Assembly: GCA_036346405.1 (NCBI GenBank)
Contig: CM070566.1
Location: 52,629,231-52,693,230 of the forward strand
Source: Phyllostachys edulis
Lineage: Eukaryota > Streptophyta > Magnoliopsida > Poales > Poaceae
DNA: 64,000 nucleotides
Direction of reading: 5' to 3'
The position numbers and the translations under genes were made by a program. The stretch's first letter is position 1; each line of letters starts with the position of its first letter. Positions 32,108 through 45,141 of this stretch are shown piece by piece. The notes beneath the pieces were generated by a model, which saw only the letters and a list, made by a program, of their open reading frames with translations, made no database searches and was not told the DNA's origin.

Positions 32108-35100
32108 TGTCGGACCCGGATTCTGAGAATCCAAATCCTCTGTGAATCATCATGCTATTCCTCGGATCGATAGCTAGCACTTCACGGTACACATTCTTGA
32201 ATCATTCATACAAGGCGTGGCTGAAACCAATATATTACAACACAGGTAACATAGACCTCATCGGGTCGAGTTTTACAAAAAGGGCGCACAAGGCAAAATA
32301 TATTACATTACAAAAGAACGACCAAGTCTCTGCGGAAGCAAAAGGGAAGGTAGGCGCATCTCACACGAACAAGCGGGGTGACTCATGTCTGACGGATATT
32401 AACCAAGAGTTGGATAATATCGGTTTATGCGTGGGTACCAACGAGTCTACTTAGGTGGCGAGATCTAAACTACTGAACTATTCTACTCCTCGTCATATCC
32501 TTGTCCATCATCTTACGGTCCGTCGTAGTAGGCGTAGTCTCCTTCATCTTAGTTATCTAAAGGGTGGGGAGAGAAGCGAGAATGAGCACTACTACCGTGC
32601 TCGCGAGCCAACACACACAATGCAATTATATATATGCAAGGCTTAACAAGGATGGCTCGGGTTCTTTTATTTGCGAAAGCAAGTTTTGCAATATTATAGT
32701 TACAAATCCTATGACTTAGCATTTTTAACAAATTGCAATTTTTATAAATAAAGTATTGTGCAATAATTATATCAGCAGAGGTTACCTCCACCTTCATGCT
32801 TATTTTGATTATGGTTACATCCACCATTTTAACAACACTGGGGTACATCCACCCAGGGAAAAACAAATTCAGGGCTAGATGAGCATACATTTTATACCAC
32901 CCACAAAGTTTTGAAATAGAACTAACTCAAGTTAAGTTCCCATGTCCGCTTTTAACAGTAGGCACAATTTGTTTTAAGCAGTTTAATACTCTGCAGAGGT
33001 AGTACACTTTACCCACAAGAGACAATTAACTCATTGCCCTACACAATTCCTTAGATGTGTAGTCGAGAGGTTGTCACAATAACGTTCGACTTATCTCGCC
33101 CTTCGTCATTTCGCACATATAGGGTTCGCCCATGATGTTGAGCGGGATGTTTTACCTCGGCCGGCATAGCGGTGCTATACCTCGATGTTGGCAAAGCGTC
33201 ACCCTCCTCTCGGTGTCCCATTCAAGCGAATGAATCCACTTGGCTCCCCATTTATCCGCCCGTGAAATGGCATCAAGGTTCAATAAATCTACTAAGCTAA
33301 GTCGCAAGTTTTTACTGCAGACTTGTGGTTGTACTTGTTTAACACGGAGGTCGTGACCCGATTAAGTCCTTAGGGTTATCTGGCGGTTCATTCCACAACC
33401 CAATCATTCTCGTGCTCGGAGCACCAACCGCCTCACCATCCGCCGAGATAGAGCTAGCATTTTAGGGTTTTGAGGAGTAAACAGATTATTTTCTCATCTT
33501 AGTCAATGGACCACCAATGACTACCCAAAATATTTTATATTTGAAGACATGATGATTAGGGTATTTTAATACCCGGTACTTGAGCAAGGCTAGCATGTCG
33601 CTCAAGTACACCCTATAACTAGTATTACCATATAAATACTAGGGTGACAAAGGTTAATGGATTCAAGTTATCAAGGATGGCAATATTAATTAATTAAACA
33701 TCAAGCGGTGTTTAACTACCTTAAGCTTTAACATACATTTGATTAAAAATTAAAGTATGCAATTTGTTAATTTAAAAGAATATAATTTACATAAAATGTA
33801 GGAGCAACATGGTCAAAGTATTGACTCGCCTTGGTTAGAGGCAAGGTGATCGTGATAGTCTTGGTCTTGATCAACTTGAGGGTCTCGGCGTCTTGAATCC
33901 TAAGCAGGCGATTCTGGGAAAAAAGACACAGCGGCAAAGAGAGCAAGTAAATACAAAGAAAACTCAAATGAACTCCAAATTAATCAAGTTCTATGCCATT
34001 AGCAAGATCTTGATTTAACGAATTTTAGAAATTTAAATAATAATTTTTTGGAGTTATAACGGAGGAGAAGCAGGATTTTTGAAGTTCTCTTTTGAGTTAA
34101 ACCCCAAAAAAAAAAAGGGGAGGGAGAAATGAGCTAGCAGTGGGGCCCACGGTCAGTCTCACAGGCGAAAAGGGAACCGAATGGACCAAGTCCACACACA
34201 GAGGTCTTTGGGGCAGTCCATTTGGCGAGCAAGGAGGAGTCAAGGCCAATGGCGGTGGGCCCATCCAACAAAAATCCCCATTCGCTCTTTGGCCAAGAGA
34301 AAGAGAAGAGCAGAGGTGCGACTCTTGGGGAAGATGGCGGCGGCGCCGGCGGGTGAGGTGGTGGGGTGGCGAGTGAGTGCCCAAAACGGACTCCCCCGAG
34401 GGTGGCGACTTGACGGGCGTGAGGCCAGCAGAGACAGAGAGGATGGTGGCGAGAGCAAAGGGGCAGCGGCTCAAGGGGCAAAGCAGGTGGCGCCAGAGGA
34501 GGCACAGGCGAACCCAATGAGCAGTAGAGATGGCGCATGCTTCTGCCACGCCCCGGAGGTGAGAAGCCGATGGCGAGGTCTGAGCAGATTCGGGGTGGTG
34601 AGGCGGCCGTGGCGGCGACCGGAGAAAGGAGAAGAAGGCGGTGGAGGTCCCTGGCGACAGGGAGGAGAAGGTGGTGGGGAAAGGGTACTTGGGTCGCAGG
34701 CACATGGTGGCGTGGTCGCAGGGGTCGGAGGCTCACCAGGCGTTCGAGGCGCGGCGCGCGGCCAAAAGAGAGCGCGACAGACTTGCTCGTGGACTTACCA
34801 GACTCGAGGCGGCGTGGGGAGCTTTAGGGGAGAAGGGGAGCTTAAGGCGAAGGAGGGGTGTTGTCCGCGGACGTGACTCAGCGGCATGGCGTGCTCGACA
34901 GGCGTGAGCGCGTCCGGCAGCATGGGCGCTGCATGAAGTGACAGAGCGAGGCGGGCGAGGACACTGTGGTGCTCGAGTGATCTGATGTAGCGTGCGCGCT
35001 GGCTTGTGGCAGCTTCGGTCCATCGCGAGGCAGGTGGTTGGCGTGGACGAGGACGAGTGGTGACGGCAAGGACGCCAGCGTGGCTCGCACGGAGGGGCTC

Positions 35101-35826
35101 CGGGTCAAGGTGAGGCCTTGGCAGCCTTTGGCCGCAAGCCAGATGGGATGGCAGGGAGTCGGTCTTGTCTTGCAGAGGGCAGAGGAGAGCAAAGCAGTGT
35201 GCAGCAGAAGCGAGGAGGCAGGAGCAGAGGATGGGTGGCTGCTTGCTGGCGGCGAGTAGTGACCAACGCCGCAGCTCAAAGGGAGCGGAGAGCAGAGAGG
35301 CTGCAGAGGAGTTAGCGAAGTGGCACGACCAGGGAGAAGAACGAGGAGGGATGACCCAGTGCGTTGCTGCTTCTTCTTGGGGAGGAAGCAGTGGCAGCTA
35401 CGGAGAGGAGAGGGAGACTGCTGCTGCATCGCAGAGGAGTGGGCGACCAAGCTGCTGGCCGCCTCCTGCTGGCTGACGAGAGGAGGAAGACAGGATGGAG
35501 GCAACCGGGGAGGCTGGCTGGCTCGGCTTTGCAAGAAAGGAGGTGGGCAGACTAGCTTGGGCCGAAAGGGAGAAGGGAAGTGGGCGGGCGAGAGAGGCAA
35601 ATGGGTGAGCCCAGAAGGAGGAAGATCCAATTCAAATCGGCGAGAATTCAAAACGGAGGAGAAAAACTCCGAACCGCTAAATTGATTTCAAGCGTTTCAA
35701 ATGTTACATTTGAAACACGCATCGAGAAAAAACGGAAGTTTTGAAAAATAGCCGATACTTGAATTCGGCGAAGAAGCGAAAGCGAAATCTAATTACTATT
35801 CGTCCGTCCAGAAAACGGATGTTACA
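32108..35826 (-). repeat. 3' LTR (3719 bp)
   Basis: Collinear with 40979-44706. It has an AT-rich half (32600-34100) and a GC-rich half (34130-35650). The long frames in the GC-rich half (for example 34134-34736 and 34878-35651 minus) are not conserved as frames in the other LTR and are not called as genes. Confidence 0.95.
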
Positions 35827-35830
35827 AATC

Positions 35831-37970
35831 CTACCACCTTAAATAGAATCTCGACCGAGATTCGAACCGAGAACAGAAGGTAGTCTTGCTTGGTGATCTT
35901 CGCGTTCGGTGTGGCTTCCTTGGCGGTGTGGTGACTCCATCGACCTTGCAAAGGCGGATGACTTGACGCCTTGTTAAGCTTCTCGATGACATCGAGGATC
36001 TTGATTGGATGCTCGGGATAAGTCGGATCTTCTTGAAGGCGATGGCTTCAACAAGGCGTCTGTTCTTCGTGTACTCGAGACACTTCTTGAGTGGGAGGCG
36101 TGAAATACATTGTGAACTTGACAAATTTTTGGTAGCTCTAGGTGGTAGGCAAGCTGCTCCACGCTTGGCGGTGATGGGGAACGGGCCTATGTATCTTGGG
36201 GCAAGCTTGCCTTTAACTTTGAATCTTGAGTTCCACAAGCGGTGATACTTTAAGGTACACGGCATCTCCAACTTCAAAAGTTAACTTTCTTGACGGTTGT
36301 CGGCATAACTCTTCTGTCTTGGTCGAGTGCAGAGCGATCTCGATCGGTCGAACTTTCTTCGGCTTGCTTGAGAGTATGGTCCAAAGATATATCCTTCACG
36401 GATTCGACCAATGCAGAGGGTTCGCATTTTCTTCCATAAAGTGCTTCAAAGCGGTGACATTTTCAGACTTGATGGTAGCTATTATTGTATGCAAACTCGG
36501 CATACGGTAGACATTTTCCCAATCCATCAGTAAACTCCAAAGCACAAGCTCGAAGCATGTCTTCTAGAATCTGGTTTGTCCTTTCTATCGACCATCGGTC
36601 TGCGGATGGTAAGTCATCTTGAAATCAAGGTGTGTTCAAGGGCATCATGCAAACCGCCCGTAAATGCGAGGTGAATGAGATCCTCGATCGGAGACTATCC
36701 TCTTGGGTACTCGTGTAAACACACAATCTGAGCTATATATAACTCAGCTAACTTGTCTCCCTTATAAGTTGTCTTTCTTTGGGATGAAATGGGCTACTTT
36801 GGTCGATCTATTAACTATAACCCATATTGAGTCACATCCGGACTTGGTTGGGGTAGACCGTAATGAAATCCATTCCAATCTCTTTCCATTTCCACTGAGG
36901 GACTTGCGGGGTTAAAGAATCCTGGCGGCTTCGATGTTCGCTTTGATTCATTGACATACATTACAACAAAGCTACATACTCGGCGATATCTATCTTCATT
37001 CGTGGCCACCAATATAAAATCTTCAGATCTTGATACCTCTTGGTGCTACACGGCGAGAGTATATGTTGAGTGGGCTTCTTTCAGATCAAATCCTTGAGTT
37101 CCTTCCGTGGGGAACAAAGAGACGCTTCCCATACCATAAAACTCCTTGCTGATCTTCGATCATCTTGGGGGCTCTTCCTTTTGCCATGAGACGCTTGAAT
37201 CTTTCGACTCGGGATGTCCTTTACGAGCGGCCTTGATCGCTCTTCTAAAGTTGGATGTGCTTCCATGGCATCCGGATTACCTTGCTCTATCAAACAAAGG
37301 TTGAGGGCTTCGAATTCTTTATAGAGCTCAGGTTGGTGCTCTTGAATCATAACATTACTGCATTATGACCTGCGACTTAATCCATCGGCAACTACATTAG
37401 TCTTTCCGGGATGATAATGGTCATCCAAATTGTAATCCTTTATTAACTCTAACCATCTTCTTTGTCGGAGGTTGAGATCTGATTGAGTGAATATGTACTT
37501 GAGACTCTTGTGGTCTGTATAGATATCACAATGATTTCCAATCAAGTAATGCCGCCAAATTTTGAGGCGGCACTCGCCGCTAACTCCAAGTCATGAGTTG
37601 GATAGTTGTCTTCATGAGGACTCGAGTATGTCAGGTGCATAGGCTACAACTTTTCCTCCTTCCATAAGCACGCAACCAAGACCTTGGCGCGATGTATCAC
37701 AAGAGACTTCAAAGTCTTGATGAATGTCGGCGGGATTATCACCGATCGAAGTTAACTTCTCCTTCAATTCTTGGAAACTTTCCTTTGTCCATTCATACTC
37801 CTTTTCCTTTCTTGAACAGATGGGTCATTGGTTTGGGAAGCTCGAGAGAATCCTTCTATGAAGTATCGGTAGTATCCGCCAAACCGAGAAAACTACGAAC
37901 TTCGCCACTTGATGTAGGTCGCTTCTCCAACCTTCCGACTAAACCACAACATTAATCACTTAATTCTTCA
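35831..37970 (-). pseudogene. Integrase, RNase H and RT thumb remnants of the large gypsy element
   Basis: Reading leftward: RT thumb-like GYYRYFIEGFSR (about 37890-37850), RNase H with IYTDHKSLKYIFTQ and HYHPGKTNVVADGLSRR (37545-37363), and zinc-finger and core integrase traces near 36815-37012. Then comes the core with the catalytic glutamate in YHPQTDG...ERTNQILEDM and YAEFAYNNSYH (about 36620-36470), and the C-terminal part (KGKLAPRYIGPF, about 36210-36175). The fragments lie in all three frames with several stops. A purine-rich tract (AAGGTGGTAGGA on minus, about 35841-35830) precedes the 3' LTR. Confidence 0.88.
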
Positions 37971-39020
37971 AGCATTTGTATCAATTCTGATCCTCCGGGA
38001 TGTCTTTATATAAACCCAATATCTCCATTATGGAACCTCCCAAAAGCGCTTGTAATTCAAAATTCCAATTTTAATCCATCAATTATTTTATCACCATCTA
38101 ATCAATAGTTATTTAGTCCATCTCCAATATCAAGAAGGCATACTTCCATCATATATTCTAATATCCCATAATCAAATGTTTGTATAATCCAATATCTAGC
38201 AATTATACCCTTCCGTAATATGATCAAGGCATATCTCTATAATCCAACCAAAATTTCGATAAATCCCAACTTCTTTATTTAATCATATTCAATTGAATCC
38301 AATGTTACCACATAACCATTTAATTCCATACTTCTGATCCAATCCATTCTACCAAAATCAACATCATGAATTGGTAATCCTATAATCCATTCCTCATTAA
38401 TCGTAATTCCTTGATCAAATTCCCACCGTAACACTTTTCTATAATCCATCATCCAACAATTATAGTTCTATAATCCAATCTCCACAATTATAGTTCTATA
38501 ACCCAATCATGATTCAACTAACTCTCCTAAAATTAATATCGTGAATCATAAGAAAATCCAATTTTCTTTGCATTCTATTCTCTACCTTTAATGCACACAT
38601 AACTCCATTCCAAAGTTGTCAACCAACATCATAATCAACTTAAGATTAGATGAAGATCCAATTCCTTCTAATAATCAAATCAGTACCTTAGATTCCTATA
38701 CCTTTCATGGTTGATCAAAACTTCTTTTTATGATCATTTTCCTTCTCCATAATCTATATAACCCACCGATTTGCTATTCTTTAAACCTTTCATAAACAAG
38801 GTTTATTCACCATCGCTTTCTAGTATTCACAAGAATTTATCACATTGACAAAGCTTAAAAATTCTCCATATCAGTCCCATTAATGATCTCCAAAAACCAT
38901 CTTGCTTTGTCTCACACACACCACTTATGCTCAACAAGATTAGCTGCCATGCAACTATACTCAATTGAACACTCTCCCATAATCATTTCTCAGGCGACAA
39001 GATGGGATGAGGGAAGCACG
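37971..39020 (-). other. AT-rich block where protease and the RT palm should be
   Basis: About 1 kb of AT-rich sequence with no frame resembling RT. TATAATCCA/TAATCCA-type words recur about a dozen times (for example near 38185, 38240, 38375, 38440, 38470). No YxDD-type catalytic motif could be found on either strand. It is bounded by gag-side sequence on the right and RT thumb/RNase H on the left. Confidence 0.6.
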
Positions 39021-39167
39021 ATAGGCTAGAGGGAAAAAGCACACTAGGCATGGGAGAACAAAGGAGGAAGACGGAAGCATCCTACTGGTGGGTTGTCCTG
39101 CCAACTTTATTCATGACGATGCTCATAGCAACTTGAAAACTTGTCCTTTGCAACCCGGCTGCTTTGG

Positions 39168-40780
39168 TTAGTAACAGGCATAGGGAGCAATCCTTGGGGC
39201 AGTGATCTTATCCTTCACGGAGGAAGCACATAATTTTATGCGTCGGGCCTTCACCTGGCTGGTGGTCCTCATCGTAGTTGGGGCAGTTTTACAAGGCATT
39301 GGTCTGCCTGATGTCCTTTTTCTCCACAACGTGTGCAAGGCACTAGGTTCGTAGGACAATCTTCTGATTGGTGATGTTCCTTTGCGAGGCAAGAGGGAGT
39401 GGGCACGTGTAGCAATAGTGTCCATATTGCCCACATGTAAAGCATGCTCCCCTTGTATTTTATCGTATTTGAGGACATGATTGGCGACGTGTCCTGTCTT
39501 GCCTCATTCAAGGCAAGCATTTGGCGAACTTCCGGTCGGATAAAATTTTAGCAGTACGACTTGCCTCTTCTTTGGGGCCCTTGATGATTTCTTTGTTGTC
39601 AATCTTGATGTTGGTGACGATGACTTTCCTTGTAGGTTTTTCAAGATTCCATTAGGGGCATTTGTTGGCGAGTGTCCCAGATTTCTCGCAATAGAAGCAA
39701 GTGATAGCCTTTGGGGTCCTCCTGTAGGGGCAGTGTCTTCATTGTGACGGCTTTTCTTAGGTGATCCTTTGGGTTGATGGGTGGCAAAGCTCACTTTGTC
39801 GTTCTCGCCTGACATGCAAGACGAAGCTTCTTCTTCAAGTCATGCGGGCCAATCCTTAGTTTCTAAGGCTTCACTTGTGGATGAGAAAGTTAGAGGTCTT
39901 GTCTCGAGAAAATCGCCAACCGGGAGTTGTGATTGGTTGTTCCATCGTGCTAGCGGCTCTTATAGCTTGGAGAATCTGAGTTTGCCGGGCTATGGTCGGG
40001 TGCTGGCGGTGGGGAGATACGTTCCGACCACGACCACGGCCACGACCACGCACACAACCTCTTCTGGGCCCTCACTATTGCAATAGCACCACGGCTTGGG
40101 GCGGCTCTCTGGGTGCCATCTGAGGAAGCAACTCGGCTAAGAACGAGGGGAGTTATATGAGGGTTTACAGCCCTCTATAGAACACGTAAGAGCTTCAAAC
40201 CAAGAAGGAAAAACAATACAATACAAAGCCAGAGTGGCTGCATTATATTAAGGGGTTAGGTGTTACATGACTTTGAACAAAGCTTATACGCTAAGCTAAG
40301 TCATGACCACAGATACAAACACATCGTCACAACAAAGAGAAACGAAAGTGCTTGCAACCAAAAGATCGCTAAAGCAAGCAATCGCTAACTAACCTAGACT
40401 AACATGACGACGAAGATCTCGTGCTCAAATTCTCCCCTCTGGAGAGGTGGAAGTAGTGGAAGGGTCTCCTTCATGAAATCCTCGCATCCGACCAAGGCGG
40501 TTGTAGGCGGCGTCTTGCTGTCTTGGACCTGGCTTTAACAATCGCCTGGGGTGTCATGGCGGAAGATGTGAGCGTTGAACTTGCCCTCCCTTGCATAGAG
40601 GAAAACTTCCAAGGTCCACGATTCTTGATCCATGGTCCTGGTCTTTGGCCTCAAGATAGGATGGTGGTTGTAACCTGTGCACCATGAGTTGGCGAAGAAT
40701 GTCCACGAACTCATTTCCGCTCTACTTATGAGAGCGAAGTCCCAGGGCCATCTGGACGACGGGTAGCCATCTACAATTTT
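39168..40780 (-). pseudogene. Degenerate gag of the large gypsy element
   Basis: On the minus strand a CCHC knuckle CTRCGEKGHQADQC (39269-39520 frame) has exact C-x2-C-x4-H-x4-C spacing. Upstream is an arginine/glycine run RGRGRGRGRN (about 40050) and further basic, proline/serine-rich pieces. The frames are broken into segments of 60-110 residues. An ATG at about 40762 could be the original gag start, after a roughly 200-nt leader from the primer-binding site. Confidence 0.8.
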
Positions 40781-40964
40781 TGAAACAGAGAAAAGGGTTG
40801 AAGCGAGTGAAAACTCAAGTGAACTCGAGGTAAGTGAAGAACTAAGAGTGATGAGTAGAAGCAATAAGCACGCTTATGTTTTTGTCAAGGCTTTTCATAA
40901 TTTTGGAAAATAATATCCAAGTCCTTAAGGCAACGCACCAATCTAACTAAGACTCTCAACAGAT

Positions 40965-40975
40965 GCTCGATACCA
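40965..40975 (-). other. Primer-binding site of the large gypsy element
   Basis: On the minus strand TGGTATCGAGC stands three bases after the 5' LTR. It matches the tRNA-iMet primer site with one base missing relative to TGGTATCAGAGC. Confidence 0.88.
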
Positions 40976-40978
40976 CTC

Positions 40979-43900
40979 TGTCGGACCGGATTCGAGAATC
41001 CAAATCCTCTGTGAATCATCGGCTATTCCTTGGATCAAGAGCTAGCACTTCACAAGACACATTGTCAATCATTCATACAAGGCGTGAACTCAAAACCAAT
41101 ATATTACAACACAGGGTAACATAGACCTCATCGGGTCGAAGTTTTACAAAAAGGGCCGCACAAGGCAAAATATATTACATTACAAAAGAACGACTCAAGT
41201 CTACAATGAAGCAAAGGGAAGGTAGGGCGTATCTCACACGTGCAAGCGATCGGGTGACTCAGGTACGACGGATATTAACCAAGAGCCGATAATATCGGCT
41301 TGTGCGTGGGTACCAACGAGTCTACTTAGATGGCGAGATCTAAACTACGTAACTATTCTACTCCTCGTCATATCCTTGTCCATCATCTTCCGTCCGTCGT
41401 AGTAGGCGTAGTCTCCTTCATCTTCATTATCTCAAGGGTGGGGAGAGAAGCGAGAATGAGCACTACTACCGTTGTCATGAGCCAACACACAATGCAATTA
41501 TATATATGCAAGGCTTAACAAGGATGGCTCGGGTTCTTTATTTATGAAAGCAAGTTTTGCAATATTATAGTTACAAATCCTATGACTTAGCATTTTTAAC
41601 AAATTGCAATTTTTATAAATAAAGTATTGTGCAATAATTATATCAGCAGAGGTTACCTCCACCTTCATGCTTATTTTGATTATGGTTACATCCACCATTT
41701 TAACAACACTGGGGTACATCCACCCAGGGAAAAACAAATTCAGGGCTAGATGAGCTGCCACATTTTATACCACCCACAAAGTTTTGAAATAGAACTAACT
41801 CAAGTTAAGTTCCCATGTCCGCCTTTAAGTAAAGGCACTACTATTTAAAGCAGTTTAATACTCTGCAGAGGTAGTACACTTTACCCACAAGAGACAATTA
41901 ACTCATTGCCCTACACAATTCCTTAGATGTGTAGTCGAGAGGTTGTCACAATAACGTTTCGACTTATCTCGCCCCTTCTGTCATTTCGCACATATAGGGT
42001 TACGCCCATGATGTTGAGCGGATGTTTTACTCTCCGACCGCATAGCGGTGCTATACCTCCGACGGCAAAAGCGTCACCCTCCTCTGTCCCATTCAAGCAG
42101 AATGAATCCACTTGGCTCCCCATTTATCCGCCCAGCGAAATGGCATCCAAGGTTCAATAAATCTACTAAGCTAAGTCGCAAGTTTTTCTGCAGACTTGTG
42201 GTTGTACTTGTTTAACACAGGAGGTCGTGACCCGATTAAGTCCTTAGGGTTATCTGGGGTTCATTCCACAACCAATCATTCTCGTGCTCGAGCACCAACC
42301 GCCTCACCATCCGCCCAGATAGAGCTAGCATTTTTAGGGTTTTTGAGGAGTAAACCAGATTATTTTCTCATCTTAGTCAATGGACCACCAATGACTACCC
42401 AAAATATTTTATATTTGAAGACATGATGATTAGGGTATTTTAATACCCCGGTATTGAACAAGGCTAGCATGTCGCTCAAGTACACCCTATAACTAGTATT
42501 ACCATATAAATACTAGGGTGACAAAGGTTAATGGATTCAAGTTATCAAGGATGGCAATATTAATTAATTAAACATCAAGCGGTGTTTAACTACCTTAAGC
42601 TTTAACATACATTTGATTAAAAATTAAAGTATGCAATTTGTTAATTTAAAAGAATATAATTTACATAAAATGTAGGAGCAACATGGTCAAAGTATTGACT
42701 CGCCTTGGTTAGAGGCAAGGTGATCGTGATAGTCTTGGTCTTGATCAACTTGAGGGTCTCGTCTTGAATCCTAAAGCAGGCGATTCTGGGAAAAAGACAC
42801 AAGCGGCAAAGAGAGCAAGTAAATACAAAGAAAACTCAAATGAACTCCAAATTAATCAAGTTCTATGCCATTAGCAAGATCTTGATTTAACGAATTTTTA
42901 GAAATTTAAATAATAATTTTTTTGGAGTTATAACGGAGGAGAACGGGATTTTTTTTGAAGTTCTCTTTTGAGTTAAACCCCAAAAGAAAACCAGAAAAAG
43001 GGGAGGGAGAAATGAGCTAGCAGTGGGGCCCACGGTCAGTCTCACAGGCGAAAAGGGAACCGAATGGACCAAGTCCACACACAGAGGTGCGTCACGGGTC
43101 CATTTAGCGCCCAAGGAGGAGTCAAGGCCAATGGCGGGTGGGCCCATCCAACAAAAATCCCCATTCGCTCTTTGGCCAAGAGAAAGAAAGAGCAGAGGGT
43201 GCGGGCTCTTGGGGAAGATGGATGGCCGGCGTGGTGAGGTGGCGAGGTGGCGAGTGAGTGCCCAAGCGGACTCCCAGGGGTGGCAACCATGCAAGCGAGG
43301 CGCGGCCAGAGGACAGGACCGGGTGGTAGCGAGGCAAGTGGCCCGCGGCTCAAAGGGCGCAGTGGCGCGGGCTTAGCGGAGGCACGGCGAACCCGTGGCG
43401 GAGCGAGTAGAGATGGCGCTTGCATCGCCACGCCCGGGAGTGAGGAAGGGGCAGCGGCGGTGGAGGTCCCTGGCGACGGGGAGGGAGAAGGGTGGTGGGG
43501 GAAAGGGGTACTTGGGTCGCAGGGCACATGGTGACGCGGTCGCCGGGGTCGGAGGCTCACCGGAGCGTTCAGAAGGCGGCGAGGCGCGACGGCCAAAAGA
43601 GGGAGCGCGGCAGACTTGCTCGTGGACTTACCAGGACTCCAGGGGGCGGCGTGGGGGAGCTCTAGGTGGAGAAGGGGGAGCTTAAGGCCGAAGGGAAGGG
43701 GTGTTGTCACGCGGACGTGACTCAGCGGCATGGCGGCTCTGACACGGGCGTGAGCGGCGTCCCGAAGCGGCATGGGCGCAGTGAAGTAACAGTGAGCGAG
43801 GGCGGGCGAGACACTGCGGTGCTCAGCCGATCTGTGTACACAGCGTCTTGCGCAATGCGGCAGCAGCTCGGCCCATCGCGAGGGCGGGTGGTTGGCGTGA

Positions 43901-44706
43901 CGAGGACGAGTGGTAGACGGGCAAGGACGCCGCTGTTTCACCGCGGGGGCTCCGGGTCAAGGTGAGGACGCGGAAGGTGTGCGGCCTCGAAAGGCCGCAG
44001 AAGCGGATGGGGCGGCAGTCAGTTTGCAGGTGCAGAGGGCAGAGGAGCAAAGAAGCGGTGGCGCAGCAGGAAAGGTGTGAGGCAAAGTGAGCGCAGAGGA
44101 TGGGTGGTGCTGCCGCGCAAGTGAGCCGGTGACTAACGCTGCAGCCAAAGTGGAGCGGTGCAGAGCAGAGGAGCCTGCAGAGGGAGTTAGCGGAGTGGGC
44201 AACACGACTGTGGAGAAGAACAGGAGGGGATGACCAAGTGGCTGTTCTGGCTGGCTGGAGTGGGGGAGGCAGAAAGGCAGCAGCCTACGGGAGAGAGGCG
44301 CTGATCACCTTCATCGCAGAGGAGTGGCGGCCAACTTGCCGCCTGCCTGCTGCGCTTGACCAGAGGAGGAAGACAGGGATGGAGGCAACGGGAGAGCTGG
44401 CTCGCCTTTGCCGCAAAAGGAGGTGGGCCTGCAAGAAGCTTGGGGAAAGGAGAAGGGAAGTGGGCGGCCGAGAGATGAAGTCGAGGCCGAGAAGGAGGGA
44501 AGATCCAATTCGAAATCGGCCCGAGAATTCAAAACGGAGGAGAAAAACTCCGAACCGCTAAATTGAATTTCAAACGTTTCAAATGTTACATTTGAAACAC
44601 AGACCGAGAAAGAACGGAAGTTTTCGAAAATAGCTGATACTTGAATTACGGCGAAGAACGAAACGAAATCTAATTACTATTCGTCCGTCCGAAAACGGAT
44701 GTTACA
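40979..44706 (-). repeat. 5' LTR (3728 bp)
   Basis: Collinear with 32108-35826. The AT-rich half is almost identical in the two LTRs, whereas the GC-rich half (43040-44500) has many small indels against its partner. Confidence 0.95.
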
Positions 44707-44711
44707 TTCGT

Positions 44712-45041
44712 GCCGGCGACGACACTGCCTCGCAGACGTTCGCAGATTCATGCCGACGCGGGCCCGGTCCTCGAACTGCCGCCCGCCGACGCGCGTCATC
44801 ACCCAAGATCGAATCGATTGTCGACGCCCTCTTCTAGCGACGGCACCAGCAGTCTCACCTCCACACCGAAAGCCGCCGCCGCCCACTCCATCGACCTAGG
44901 TGACGAGCACGCTCCAACCTATCCAATTGTCGCTGAGTGCACGCAACGTGTTCGATAGAATCTTTGGCGGCACCGTGGCATCTCATATGGCTTTCCACCT
45001 CGCCTCGTCCTCACCATCTACTCCTCGACAGTCATCACTGA
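44712..45041 (+). mobile_element. Continuation of the interrupted retroelement, up to the gap
   Basis: With one TTCGT copy removed, this GC-rich sequence continues directly from 32107. Proline/arginine-rich frames similar in style to a gag linker run to about 44958. The remainder of that element is lost in or beyond the N gap. Confidence 0.6.
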
Positions 45042-45141
45042 NNNNNNNNNNNNNNNNNNNNNNNNNNNNNNNNNNNNNNNNNNNNNNNNNNNNNNNNNNN
45101 NNNNNNNNNNNNNNNNNNNNNNNNNNNNNNNNNNNNNNNNN
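45042..45141. other. Assembly gap of exactly 100 N
   Basis: One hundred N is a conventional placeholder for a gap of unknown size, so distances and adjacency across it are not reliable. Confidence 0.98.

Larger units (their letters stand above)
32108..44706 (-). mobile_element. Large Ty3/gypsy element with 3.7-kb LTRs and TTCGT target duplication
   Basis: The two long repeats 32108-35826 and 40979-44706 begin TGTCGGAC and end GGATGTTACA on the plus strand. TTCGT flanks the element at 32103-32107 and 44707-44711, which defines it exactly (12.6 kb). The primer-binding site next to 40979 and the order gag, RNase H, integrase show that it is read on the minus strand, so 40979-44706 is the 5' LTR. 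The LTR size and the TGTAACATCC start resemble the Tekay/Del chromovirus group (inference). The internal region lacks recognisable protease and RT palm and has broken frames, so the copy is non-autonomous. It is inserted in another retroelement's gag. Confidence 0.95.

Noticed and set aside
34097..35651. Frames of 200-257 codons inside the 3' LTR (and up to 299 in the other LTR)
   Set aside because: They are not conserved as frames between the two LTRs and show only GC-bias composition.
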